This document shows, one piece after another, positions 30,089 to 38,888 of a stretch of 64,000 bases of DNA. Numbering within the stretch: position 1 is the first letter of the stretch; every line of letters begins with the position of its first letter. Under the pieces are notes generated by a model. The model did not search any database, was not told where the DNA came from, and was given only the letters and a program-made list of their open reading frames with translations. This DNA comes from an uncultured Bacteriovoracaceae bacterium (GTDB taxonomy: Bacteria; Bdellovibrionota; Bacteriovoracia; Bacteriovoracales; Bacteriovoracaceae). The translations under genes were made by a program, and so were the position numbers. Location: positions 1-64,000 of the forward strand of contig CAKZUQ010000020.1 in assembly GCA_937923325.1 (NCBI GenBank), given 5' to 3'.

Positions 30089-30439
30089 CTACCTTTGATA
30101 TAGCTCAAAGATGACACCTAGAGATCCAAATATCACAAATATATATCCCCAGAACTTAATAGTTATAAAGAAGAATGAATGTTCTCTTCTCTGTGTGTAT
30201 ACTCTTTGACTTGTCTCTGGATCAATCATGCTATAACCAGACTCAATAGCTAATAACTTCTTGTTAAGGACGAAAAGTAGTACGCCTGAAATAATAAGAC
30301 TTGTAAAGTTCCCAAATATAAAGTCATTATAATATCTATTGTTTTGAGTTATGGAGTTAACACTTTTTTGTAAACAGAAACCTACCAGTAAAGGTAAAAG
30401 TCCAACTAAAAATCCATAGCCTTTATATATTAGTATCAT
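30089..30439 (-). CDS. Small inner-membrane protein with three membrane segments
   Basis: A 116-residue protein with hydrophobic segments at about residues 7-23, 46-60 and 91-110, and a polar loop (ESGYSMIDPETSQRVYTQRR) between the second and third. No family recognised. It belongs to the run of small minus-strand genes between uvrA and priA. Confidence 0.55.
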   Translation of the reverse strand: MILIYKGYGFLVGLLPLLVGFCLQKSVNSITQNNRYYNDFIFGNFTSLIISGVLLFVLNKKLLAIESGYSMIDPETSQRVYTQRREHSFFFITIKFWGYIFVIFGSLGVIFELYQR

Positions 30440-30454
30440 TATTAGTTTCTTCTT

Positions 30455-30664
30455 CTATTTAATATAGCTTTTTGTTAATAATTTTTGACACATCATTTTG
30501 GTTAAATAGTAATTTCTTTCTGTTGGATAGTAGCAAGCTTCATTATAATACTGTGAACATACAGGACTTGTACTGGCCTCAGTAAACTTATAACTTCCAA
30601 TGTGTCTTACTGTCGTATTGTCATACTTACTAAGACTTGCACAAATTCCACGCTTATTTCTAGG
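30455..30664 (-). pseudogene. 3' fragment of an exported cysteine-rich protein gene
   Basis: A 69-codon open stretch without any usable start codon, closed upstream by TAA (30667-30665). It reads KYDNTTVRHIGSYKFTEAST, then PVCSQYYNEACYYPTE and KMMCQKLL. The cysteine spacing suggests the tail of a disulfide-bonded secreted protein that has lost its 5' end. This explains most of the gap 30440-30692. Confidence 0.45.
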
Positions 30665-30692
30665 TTATAAGCAAATTAATAATCAATTATTC

Positions 30693-30995
30693 TTACTCAA
30701 GATAAACTTCTCTTCCACAATAGCTTCCAAATTTTCTCGTTAATTTTCCGATACAGATTGAATCATCCATATCGTAAGCCTTTAGTGCTATTGATACATG
30801 ATCAAGTCCTACAAGTGTTATTTGAGGGTGAGAATCTAACGTTAAATATATTTTATCAGAAAGGCTAGAAGACCGTTTTGCTAATATCTTTCCACATTTA
30901 TCTTTAACTCTATATTTTTGTTCAAAACTTTCATTACACTCAGCAAATGCTGTGACAGTCCCAATCATTAATAGTCCAATTAGTAATTTTGTCAC
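30693..30995 (-). CDS. Small exported protein
   Basis: A 100-residue protein with signal peptide ending AFAE and four cysteines (AECNES, DKCGKI, SICIGK, SYCGRE). GTG start with GGAG nine bases upstream. No family recognised. The region 30996-31238 upstream shows only AT-rich leader sequence for this gene and for priA. Confidence 0.58.
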   Translation of the reverse strand: MTKLLIGLLMIGTVTAFAECNESFEQKYRVKDKCGKILAKRSSSLSDKIYLTLDSHPQITLVGLDHVSIALKAYDMDDSICIGKLTRKFGSYCGREVYLE

Positions 30996-31238
30996 TTCAG
31001 TTTTCTCCTAATTCAAAGCTTGTAAGTTTAATATATTTCGAACAACTAATATTTATAAATTCTCTATAATAGAATGGATGATAATACGAATTTAATTTTA
31101 ACACAGTGCCGTTGTAATGTTTATACATATTGAGCGTCTATCTTAAGTAGATCTTTATTGGATTTAGATTGAGGTTAGCTCTAAGTATCTAATATCTAAT
31201 TGTTAACAACTTGTTTTTTGCACTGTATAGTATTCTAT

Positions 31239-33245
31239 ATGTCTAAATATTATCAAATTGCTGTAAACTTTCCTGCTGTGAACTCTGTATTTACTTATAA
31301 GAGCTCCAAAGATTACTCTGTTGGTGAAATGGTAGATATTCCTCTTGGAAGAAGAAAGAGCCAAGGTGTAGTCCTTGCTGAAGTTTCTGAAGCAAGCCTA
31401 GATGGATTTGATCCCTTGAAGGTTAAAGAGATTATTTCTACGATTGAGAACTCATTTGTTTTAGATTCAAAAGAGCTGTCACTATATAAGTGGATGGCGA
31501 AGTATTATCATTATAGTTTTGGTAAAGTCATATTTGATTGTTTACCTAAAATGATGAAAAGACCTAAGAAAATTAATTTTAGAATTGGTAGTGGGGAAGA
31601 GTTCCCTTTTGATCTAACCTCAGAACAATCGGATATATTTAAAGAAATATCAAGCAAACTAAACTCTGGCTTCTCTAGGCACTATCTTCACGGAGTTACA
31701 GGTTCAGGTAAATCCTTAGTTTTTTTAGAGCTTATAAAAGCTGCTATTAAAAATGGGCAATCAGCTCAATTTTTACTTCCTGAAATAAACTTAACACCTC
31801 AATTTGTAACAATGTTTGAGGATTACCTAGGAGTCAAAGTATACTCTTATCATAGTGGTATTACAGCTTCAGAGAAATACACTATTTGGAAGAATTTAAA
31901 AGAATCTGATGAACCTGTATTAGTCATGGGTGTACGTAGTAGTATTTTTTTACCAATCCAAAACCTTGGTGTTGTTATTGTAGATGAGGAGCACGATCAA
32001 TCCTTTAAACAAACCGATAGATGTCCATATAATGGAAGAGATGTTGCCATGAAAAAAGCACATCTTCATAACTGCGTATTTGTAATGGGAAGTGCTACAC
32101 CAAGTGTAGAGAACTACCATGCCTTTTCTCAAAAACTAGATGGAAGATCCTTTTACCAACTTCCAAATAGAGTGGGTAAAGGGGCCTTTGCCAAAATAAC
32201 AACTTTAGATATCAAATCTCAAGATTCTGTTGATAAAGACACATGGCCTTTAATGGATGCTTCCATACAAAAAATTAAAGCTGCATTAGATAAAAAAGAA
32301 CAAGTCCTTGTTTTCATAAATAAATTAGGTTTTTCTAGTTTCATTCAATGCCGTTCTTGTGGCCATCAGTTTTATAATGACAACTGTGGTTGCGAAAATA
32401 ATTTAAGATATTTTAAAAATAAAAATCTCTTAAGTTGCTCGCACTGTGAGTTTAAAATGCCCAAGCCTAATGAGTGCCCCGATTGCGGAAGCATAACACT
32501 TGTTAATAGAGGTTTTGGTACAGAGAAGATTCAAGAAACCCTTTCAATGATTTTTAAAGATCATGTTGTCGATAGGTTTGATCGAGATGAAATCAAGAAT
32601 ATGACAGACCTAGAAAGTAAGCTTAATGCTTTTGCTAACCATGAAATAGATATTCTAGTTGGAACTCAAATGCTAGCAAAAGGACATAACTTTAAAAAAG
32701 TTAATCTCGTTGTCATGTTAGGTGTCGATTCCATGCTAAATTATGCTGATTTTAGGGCCAGTGAAAGAACCTATGCTCTATGCGAACAAGTAGCAGGTAG
32801 AGCAGGTAGATATAGCGATAGCTCCGAAGTTGTAATTCAAACCCTTAACCCTGATCATGAGATCTTTGAAACAATGAACTCGCATGATATGGACGAATTC
32901 TATAAAGGAGAGATCACTTTAAGAGAATACTGTAATTGTCCTCCTTATAGTAAAATTGCAATGATTTACTTTAGTTCTCGCTTTAAACAAAAACTAGTTG
33001 AAGTAATATCTGATGTTAATAGAAAACTTCAATCTGTATCAATGTCTAACTTAAAAGAGGTATCAATATTTGGGCCTACACCACTTGCAGTAGAAAAGAA
33101 AGCTAATCAATTTACTTGGGCCTTAATGATAAAAAGTCGTAATATCAGTGAGTTGCACCAATTAATTAGTACTTTTGAGCATAATTATAAGTCTATATCT
33201 GGAATCAGTGTGAAAATTGATGTAGATCCATGGAATACTCTTTAA
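31239..33245 (+). CDS. priA: Primosomal replication restart helicase PriA
   Basis: From ATG 31239 the protein has 668 residues. The N-terminal DNA-binding part (YYQIAVNFPAVNSVFTYK) is followed by Walker A GVTGSGKS, the DEAH-type box VDEEHDQSFKQ, and the helicase-interrupting zinc region with CRSCGH, CSHCEF and CPDCGS pairs. The motifs GTQMLAKGHNF and EQVAGRAGR close the helicase core. PriA reloads the replisome at collapsed forks. No good ribosome site is visible before ATG; the extension to 31200 has none either. Confidence 0.93.
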   Translation: MSKYYQIAVNFPAVNSVFTYKSSKDYSVGEMVDIPLGRRKSQGVVLAEVSEASLDGFDPLKVKEIISTIENSFVLDSKELSLYKWMAKYYHYSFGKVIFDCLPKMMKRPKKINFRIGSGEEFPFDLTSEQSDIFKEISSKLNSGFSRHYLHGVTGSGKSLVFLELIKAAIKNGQSAQFLLPEINLTPQFVTMFEDYLGVKVYSYHSGITASEKYTIWKNLKESDEPVLVMGVRSSIFLPIQNLGVVIVDEEHDQSFKQTDRCPYNGRDVAMKKAHLHNCVFVMGSATPSVENYHAFSQKLDGRSFYQLPNRVGKGAFAKITTLDIKSQDSVDKDTWPLMDASIQKIKAALDKKEQVLVFINKLGFSSFIQCRSCGHQFYNDNCGCENNLRYFKNKNLLSCSHCEFKMPKPNECPDCGSITLVNRGFGTEKIQETLSMIFKDHVVDRFDRDEIKNMTDLESKLNAFANHEIDILVGTQMLAKGHNFKKVNLVVMLGVDSMLNYADFRASERTYALCEQVAGRAGRYSDSSEVVIQTLNPDHEIFETMNSHDMDEFYKGEITLREYCNCPPYSKIAMIYFSSRFKQKLVEVISDVNRKLQSVSMSNLKEVSIFGPTPLAVEKKANQFTWALMIKSRNISELHQLISTFEHNYKSISGISVKIDVDPWNTL

Positions 33246-33286
33246 GTTATACAAAACCTGTTCATGTTACAGATCATGTTTAAAGT

Positions 33287-33306
33287 TTGTATATGTAGTG
33301 TATAAC
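33287..33306. promoter_or_regulatory. Tandem TTGTATAT/GTGTATAA motifs at the MerR start
   Basis: TTGTATATG (33287-33295) and GTGTATAAC (33298-33306) lie just before the MerR-family start. A related TTGTATATA occurs at 34785-34793, 31 bases before the first gene of the photolyase run. Direct CATGTT copies at 33263 and 33275 precede them. They may be binding sites of the regulator itself. This is motif sharing by eye only. Confidence 0.35.
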
Positions 33307-33312
33307 CTATGC

Positions 33313-34233
33313 ATGACAGATAAAAACTTATTTTCAATTCAGTACGCTTCTAACCTTTCTGGTGTAGGGCTTCACACAATTCGAGCTTGGGAGAGACGCT
33401 ATAGTGCTGTCGAACCAGAAAGATCTGAAAATGGTAGAAGAAGCTATACGCATGAACAAATAGAAAAGTTAAAGCTTTTAAAACTTTTAACAAATAAAGG
33501 GACAAGTATATCCCAAGTTGCATCTCTTTCCATTGATGAGCTTAAAGAAATACTTAATTTTAGTACTTTGGATAACAACTCGATGCATACTGAAAATGTT
33601 GTCGAAATAGATTTTGATCAGTGCTTGGATAGATTAAAAGCAGCGGTATCATTTAAAAAATTAGACATTTTGACATATGAGCTAGAAAAAATCTCTTGTG
33701 AAATATCACTAAGAGATTTGTGTATAAGAGTCATTGTTCCTTTTCTTAGATACATCGGTAATCGCTATGAGAGTGGTGAAATTTCAATCGCTGAAGAACA
33801 TGCAATTAGCTCTGTTTTTAAATTTCATATTGGGAATTACCTTTATTCTGTTCCAACCAATTTCACATCCTCAAAAACGATTGCTTTAGCTACTCCTGAA
33901 GGAGAGTTACATGAATTTGGTATTATTCTAGGTGCCTTACTTGCTAAACATTACGGTATAAAGTTTTATTACTTAGGTATTAATCTTCCTTGTGAATCAT
34001 TGTTAAAAGCTGCTAAAGACTTAGAAGTTGATACTGTTGTATTAGGTGTCACAAATCCTGTTTTGGATAAAAAACTTCTTAGTGAGTATATTGAAAAACA
34101 CTTTGAAAGACTTTCAAATGTTGAATTATGGATCGGCGGAAGAGCCGGAGTTGTTAAAGAAAGTTTTTACAATCCAAGATTAGAGTTTTTAGAAACATTT
34201 GAAAAGCTAGATAAAAAAATGAGCTCTCTTTAG
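33313..34233 (+). CDS. MerR-family regulator with cobalamin-binding domain, CarH/LitR-like
   Basis: A protein of about 306 residues. The N-terminal MerR helix-turn-helix (FSIQYASNLSGVGLHTIRAW, RRSYT) is followed by a four-helix B12-binding-2 region with EISIAEEHAISS and a C-terminal Rossmann domain whose ELHEFG (198-203) fits the E-x-H-x-x-G cobalamin motif. This is the architecture of CarH/LitR, which binds DNA in the dark and leaves it when light breaks the adenosylcobalamin bond. The position of the conserved capping tryptophan appears to be tyrosine here (GNRYESGE), so light response is not certain. Adjacent to a photolyase cluster. Confidence 0.8.
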   Translation: MTDKNLFSIQYASNLSGVGLHTIRAWERRYSAVEPERSENGRRSYTHEQIEKLKLLKLLTNKGTSISQVASLSIDELKEILNFSTLDNNSMHTENVVEIDFDQCLDRLKAAVSFKKLDILTYELEKISCEISLRDLCIRVIVPFLRYIGNRYESGEISIAEEHAISSVFKFHIGNYLYSVPTNFTSSKTIALATPEGELHEFGIILGALLAKHYGIKFYYLGINLPCESLLKAAKDLEVDTVVLGVTNPVLDKKLLSEYIEKHFERLSNVELWIGGRAGVVKESFYNPRLEFLETFEKLDKKMSSL

Positions 34234-34245
34234 TAAAGGAGCTCA
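34212..34245 (-). terminator. Terminator of the FabZ-like gene inside the MerR 3' end
   Basis: TGAGCTC arms (34220-34226 and 34239-34245) with an inner CTTTA/TAAAG stem form a hairpin over both stop codons. On the minus strand it is followed by seven T residues, a good terminator for the FabZ-like gene. Confidence 0.65.
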
Positions 34246-34709
34246 CTATCAGTGTTGCATAAACTAAAAGCAATTCTCATCACTTTTTGATCATTTTTAT
34301 AGATTTTTCCTTCAAACTTAAATAAGTTATCCAAGTGATTTACTAATCTCACATGAATATCTAGAGTGTCTCCAATCTTGGCAAAGCTGTAATACTTCGC
34401 ATCCTTTACACTTCTAAGTACTCCAAGGGCCATTTTATTATGAAATGGGTCAGATGTATCAAAGCTATCCATTGGATTATAGTGTTTGGCAATCAGAACA
34501 CCTGCAGACTGTGTACACATTTCTTGCATCATTGCTCCAGGAACTACGGGCGCACCAGGAAAGTGACCATTTATGTATAGCTCATCTGGCTTTATAAGCT
34601 TTTGAGTCTGGATATGACCTGTACTTGATTCAATTATTGAGTCGATTTGAAGATAAGGTCTTCTGTGGTGAAGATATTGCTCTATGTTAGTTTCTATTTT
34701 CTTATTCAT
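34230..34709 (-). CDS. FabZ-like 3-hydroxyacyl-[ACP] dehydratase
   Basis: A 159-residue hotdog-fold protein. HHRRPYLQIDSI opens as in FabZ, and the catalytic histidine is His49 in NGHFPGAPVVPGAMMQE with acid Glu63 in the same run. FabZ removes water from beta-hydroxyacyl-ACP in fatty acid synthesis. It is not beside other fab genes but opposite the light-type regulator and convergent with it, and could instead modify lipids or a polyketide. Close to FabZ length (about 150). The ATG has no strong ribosome site. Confidence 0.78.
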   Translation of the reverse strand: MNKKIETNIEQYLHHRRPYLQIDSIIESSTGHIQTQKLIKPDELYINGHFPGAPVVPGAMMQEMCTQSAGVLIAKHYNPMDSFDTSDPFHNKMALGVLRSVKDAKYYSFAKIGDTLDIHVRLVNHLDNLFKFEGKIYKNDQKVMRIAFSLCNTDSELLY

Positions 34710-34823
34710 AAATGTATTTATATCGCTGACAATCTATAATTAATACATTGTCCAGACCATGTCTAAGTCACAATCAATAAAAGGTTGTATATAAATATTT
34801 ATAAATATTAGGAGAAAATCATT

Positions 34824-35624
34824 ATGTTTAAAGTAATAGCACTTTATCTAACATTACCAACTTTATTATTTGCAAATAATTGTGATGAACTTTATAACAG
34901 CAGAGGTGAAAGTCTTAAAGTAACTCAAGATGCTTTTAATTGCCTAGATATACTTCAAGAAGAAAGTAAGTTGTTCAATAGTAAACGTTTAAACAAAATG
35001 GCACATTTAAAATTTTTTGAAGCTACTTATTTTGAAAATGATAGATTAAACTCCCTTGTTAAATCTTACTCTTTAGCTAAAAAATCGATTAACCAATATG
35101 CAGTATTATTCAACTCTACAGAGTTAAAAAAACTGCCATCTGATGAAATTGATGAAGTCGCTCTTTCTTATTATTTTTATGGAACTTCCGTATCAAAGTA
35201 TGTGGATTTAAAAGGAAAGTGGGAAGCTATAAAAAGAATGTCTGAGATTAAAAATTCAATGAATATGATTTTAAGACTTAAAAGAAGTTCAACTTACCAT
35301 TATGGTGCTTATAGAAATCTTGCAATTTTTAATTTAAAAGTCCCTAAGATTGCTGGAGGTAAAATTACACGATCAAAACTATTTTTTGAAAAATTAATCA
35401 AAGAAAGTTCTAGTGAAATTGGTGTGTCTACCTATCCGGTTGGTCATATTTATTATGCTGAATACTTAAAAAGAGTTGGAAAAAAAGCCGAAGCATGCAA
35501 GCAACTAACTTTAGTAAAAGACTTAACCGATGCACAAATTAACTCTACTTTCTTAGACCTTATCTATGAAACAAAAAAAGATAGATCTGACGCTGAAAAA
35601 GTTTTTGAGAAGTACTCTTGCTAA
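34824..35624 (+). CDS. Exported helical-repeat protein, TatT-like
   Basis: A 266-residue protein with signal peptide (MFKVIALYLTLPTLLFAN). The mature part is helical with repeat-like pairs (YYFYGTSVSKY, YHYGAYRNLAIF, GHIYYAEYLKRVGKKAEACK), reminiscent of the TPR-like TatT proteins that accompany periplasmic transporters. GGAG before ATG. It is the first of six tightly linked genes leading to the photolyase and overlaps the next by seven bases. Function unknown. Confidence 0.62.
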   Translation: MFKVIALYLTLPTLLFANNCDELYNSRGESLKVTQDAFNCLDILQEESKLFNSKRLNKMAHLKFFEATYFENDRLNSLVKSYSLAKKSINQYAVLFNSTELKKLPSDEIDEVALSYYFYGTSVSKYVDLKGKWEAIKRMSEIKNSMNMILRLKRSSTYHYGAYRNLAIFNLKVPKIAGGKITRSKLFFEKLIKESSSEIGVSTYPVGHIYYAEYLKRVGKKAEACKQLTLVKDLTDAQINSTFLDLIYETKKDRSDAEKVFEKYSC

Positions 35625-36838
35625 AAATAGGAATATTACTACTTTTAAGTCTTAGTGCGAGTGCTAAAGAGGTTATGTCTTCATATAATTTCTTAGCTAA
35701 TGGGTTACTCCCTAAAGGGGTATATACTTTCGCATATAACTCTGGAAAAACTTCCACTATAAATAATCGTTTTGATAGCAGTGGTAATAAAATTTCAACA
35801 AATGAGTGGAATTCAAAGTTGTTAAGCTACCAGGATTTAGTAAACTCATCTAAAAATAACATGGATAAGGTTTTAGCGTCCTCGGCATTTAAAGCTTTTG
35901 ATATTGATCTTCGCTCTAGTGCTGCTTTTGTAGAAAATGAATTAAATGTAAACTCTTCATCTAAAGTTTTTGTTTTAGGTTACGGATTAACAAAAAAATC
36001 AAATTTGTTCTTTATAGTTCCTACTGTAAATGTAAGTTTTGATATTAAAAGTAAATTCAATGCTTCAGCATCTTACAATAAGTTAATTAAGGATTTAAGA
36101 TCTAGTGGACAAGCTCAAAAGGCAAGTTATTTAGAAAAAATTCAGAGTCATCCATTAAAGGCAAGACTTAATGAAAACGGACAAAAGCTTCCAACAGAAA
36201 TAAATTCTATTTCTAATTTTTACATTAATTATAGAAGGCAGTTTTATAATATTATTTCTGACACATTTGCTATAATTCCATATGGATATCAATATTCAAC
36301 AGATGATTTTTTAGACTTTAGGCTGAATGATAACTCTCTTGGTTTAAAACAAGGTCTAGGTTATGATTACAATCTTTCGGAACAATCTCTACTCGGGATA
36401 TATGGAAGTTATCATTATCGTTCTCCATTTAAGATGGATTACAGAGTCCCTCGCACAGCTGATGACCCGATGTCATCAGATATTGAAAAGAATGTTGGTA
36501 TTAAGTATGGGGACCTAATAGACCTATCAGGACAGTACTCTTATAAGTGGAATTCGTTGTTCACAAGTTATGTAAATTTAAGATATCAACACTCTTTAAA
36601 AGATGAATATTCTGGTAAAGCTTTTTCAGCAAATCGTTATGAATACTTAGAAAATGAAACTGAATCAAAGTCTGTAAGCGCGCAAGTTGGTATTAGTATT
36701 AACACAATTTCTTCTTTTATTGCCAAAAAGTTTATTTTACCAATCGATCTTAATCTTCAGTACTCAAAAGTATTATATGCTAAGAATTCTTTTGATGTAG
36801 ACTGGCTTTCTTTTAATTTAATGGTGTTTTACAAATGA
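35618..36838 (+). CDS. Outer-membrane beta-barrel protein
   Basis: A 406-residue protein with signal peptide (MLKIGILLLLSLSASA), many alternating amphipathic strands and a C-terminal aromatic strand ending in FYK, as in outer-membrane barrels. It resembles alginate- or hydrocarbon-type transporter barrels only in general layout. TTG start overlaps the preceding stop (TTGCTAA), so translation is coupled. Probable partner of the exported proteins on either side. Confidence 0.68.
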   Translation: MLKIGILLLLSLSASAKEVMSSYNFLANGLLPKGVYTFAYNSGKTSTINNRFDSSGNKISTNEWNSKLLSYQDLVNSSKNNMDKVLASSAFKAFDIDLRSSAAFVENELNVNSSSKVFVLGYGLTKKSNLFFIVPTVNVSFDIKSKFNASASYNKLIKDLRSSGQAQKASYLEKIQSHPLKARLNENGQKLPTEINSISNFYINYRRQFYNIISDTFAIIPYGYQYSTDDFLDFRLNDNSLGLKQGLGYDYNLSEQSLLGIYGSYHYRSPFKMDYRVPRTADDPMSSDIEKNVGIKYGDLIDLSGQYSYKWNSLFTSYVNLRYQHSLKDEYSGKAFSANRYEYLENETESKSVSAQVGISINTISSFIAKKFILPIDLNLQYSKVLYAKNSFDVDWLSFNLMVFYK

Positions 36839-37593
36839 TGAAAATATTTCTAGTCCTAACTTTTGTTTTTTGTTCTTGTAATACTGAAGTTAGTTACGAA
36901 AACTTATCGATAGAGGATAGTGGTAATCTTAAAGACAAGAGTTTGCAATCTTTAAACTTTAATCCTCAAGTTGAAATGATGATACTTTTTTTATGGCCAA
37001 AAGATCTAGGTCCAAAAGATGAGAAAGAAGTTATCGACGTAATATCAACTTCACGAAAAATATCAACGAAAAAAGAACAGTATTTAAGTAATCTCTTTGA
37101 ACTTGAAATCAAATACAGAGACAACAATTGTGATTGTCATCTTGTAGGCCTTTGTGAAGACGATATAGATATGGATGATAACTTAATGTTATTATGTGAT
37201 GAAATAACATATGCTCAAGATGACAACAATCAAATATTAGCAAGCTTAACTCTAGACCATGAGCTTATAAAAGAACAGTTAGATAAATTGGGAGCTATAA
37301 ATATTGATGTTGGTGTTGATGATGAATATCTTGATATTGGTACTTTTGATGTTAAATCAGGATCTTTAAAACTTAATAAATTTGGTTATAATGGATCCAT
37401 TAATCCTTTAAGCTTCAAAGTAAATTCTTATATTGATCGAGAACTCAAAGCTAAATTTATATTTAACATAGACAAAGAATTATTTACTGGTGATTTGGGT
37501 ATTTCTGATCGAAAATATAATGTAATTTTTTCTGGAGAAATACAAACATCAACAGGACTATCTGGTCTTATATATTGGGAGCATCTAAAATGA
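36835..37593 (+). CDS. Lipoprotein of unknown function
   Basis: A 252-residue lipoprotein (lipobox CSC, Cys15 from ATG 36835; the ATG at 36838 is equally possible). The mature part is acidic with a cysteine-rich segment NNCDCHLVGLCEDD. Start overlaps the barrel gene's stop. No family recognised. Its place between the barrel and the SDR-SRPBCC gene suggests it acts with the barrel. Confidence 0.6.
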   Translation: MMKIFLVLTFVFCSCNTEVSYENLSIEDSGNLKDKSLQSLNFNPQVEMMILFLWPKDLGPKDEKEVIDVISTSRKISTKKEQYLSNLFELEIKYRDNNCDCHLVGLCEDDIDMDDNLMLLCDEITYAQDDNNQILASLTLDHELIKEQLDKLGAINIDVGVDDEYLDIGTFDVKSGSLKLNKFGYNGSINPLSFKVNSYIDRELKAKFIFNIDKELFTGDLGISDRKYNVIFSGEIQTSTGLSGLIYWEHLK

Positions 37594-38888
37594 AAAATAT
37601 CCTTATTGCCGAATCAAAAGGAAATATTGGAAAAGAAATCATTTTAGAACTATTTAAAAAAAAACACAAAATTTTTATTGTTACTCAAAATAAAGACAAA
37701 TCTTTTTCTGATTTACCTATACCTGTAGAAAGAATTGAAGTTGATGCAACATATTTTAGATTATCTCACTCAATTATAAAAGATATTGATATTGTTCTAA
37801 ATCTCTCTTTAATAGATTCTAAACCTACTCAACTAGATATTTTATTTAGTAAAAACTTAGTTGAGTCGTTTCCAAAAAAACAAGTTAAGTTTGTTCATAT
37901 AAGTTCTTCGGATGTTTACCAAAAGTCATTAGATAAAGTTTCAGAATCCAGTCCTATATCGGTTGACGCCAAGACTAAATCCTATATAGAGATTGAGAAT
38001 ATCTTTTTAAAAGTAAATGGTTTAATTATAAGGCCAGGTTTGATAATTAGCTCTTCAAATAAAGAGTTAAAAAACTTTATTTTCTACACTCGATTCTACT
38101 TAGGATCAAGTATCTGTAGACTAACAGAATTTTCTTGGATTGATTTGAATGATTTAATTTCCAGTCTAGAAAATTTATTTATTAATGAGGTAAGGTTTAA
38201 TTATTTGAATTTATTCGCTAATTCAACTAATGCTAAAGATCTTTTTAGAATTATTGCTAAAATCACTCAGAGGAGGGTCTCGTCTTTAGGGTTTAAAACG
38301 ATAAAGAACTTTTTTAATATTGCAAATCAACTTAGTTCAAAAGAAGTAGAGAATTCAAAGATCGAATGTAGAGATTTAATGACTTCATTAAGTCATCACT
38401 TTTGCTACTTAAAATCACCAACCTTAACTAATAACTCATTTCATTATGAGTACAATAAAGTTCAATTTATAGAAAAAGATATAGTTTCTATATTTGACTT
38501 TTTTAAAGATGCGAAAAACTTAGGAGCAATCACTCCAAAAAAACTCAAGTTTACTATTACATCTCAATCTACTAAGGAAATACAAGAAGGTACTGAATTT
38601 ACATATAGGCTTCAGCTAAATGGGATACCATTTTCTTGGACAACTCATATTGAAAACTGGAATCCACCTTACCAGTTTACCGACTATCAATTTAAGGGGC
38701 CTTATAAAGTTTGGTATCACACACATACATTTTATGAATTTGAAAATGGAACATTAATGATAGATAATGTAAAATATAAATTGCCTTTAGGGTTTATTGG
38801 TGATGTTTTTGGGCTTGGATTTGTTGTTCAAAATATTAAAGAAATATTTAATTACAGATATTCAGTTATAAAGGATTTATTAAAATGA
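37590..38888 (+). CDS. NAD-dependent epimerase/SDR domain fused to SRPBCC domain
   Basis: A protein of about 432 residues. The N-terminal half is a Rossmann SDR of the YfcH/NmrA kind (GNIGKEIILELFKKK, later HISSSDVYQK); the usual Gly-x-x-Gly-x-x-Gly is replaced by SKGNIGK, so cofactor binding is not certain. The C-terminal 160 residues match the SRPBCC type common in photolyase clusters (QLNGIPFSWTTHIENW, DYQFKGPYKVWYHTH). I chose ATG 37590 because GGGAGC lies ten bases before it. It overlaps the photolyase gene by four bases. Confidence 0.75.
   Translation: MKNILIAESKGNIGKEIILELFKKKHKIFIVTQNKDKSFSDLPIPVERIEVDATYFRLSHSIIKDIDIVLNLSLIDSKPTQLDILFSKNLVESFPKKQVKFVHISSSDVYQKSLDKVSESSPISVDAKTKSYIEIENIFLKVNGLIIRPGLIISSSNKELKNFIFYTRFYLGSSICRLTEFSWIDLNDLISSLENLFINEVRFNYLNLFANSTNAKDLFRIIAKITQRRVSSLGFKTIKNFFNIANQLSSKEVENSKIECRDLMTSLSHHFCYLKSPTLTNNSFHYEYNKVQFIEKDIVSIFDFFKDAKNLGAITPKKLKFTITSQSTKEIQEGTEFTYRLQLNGIPFSWTTHIENWNPPYQFTDYQFKGPYKVWYHTHTFYEFENGTLMIDNVKYKLPLGFIGDVFGLGFVVQNIKEIFNYRYSVIKDLLK

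Noticed and set aside
31200..31238. N-terminal extension of PriA
   Set aside because: It adds 13 residues not found in the family and has no ribosome site.
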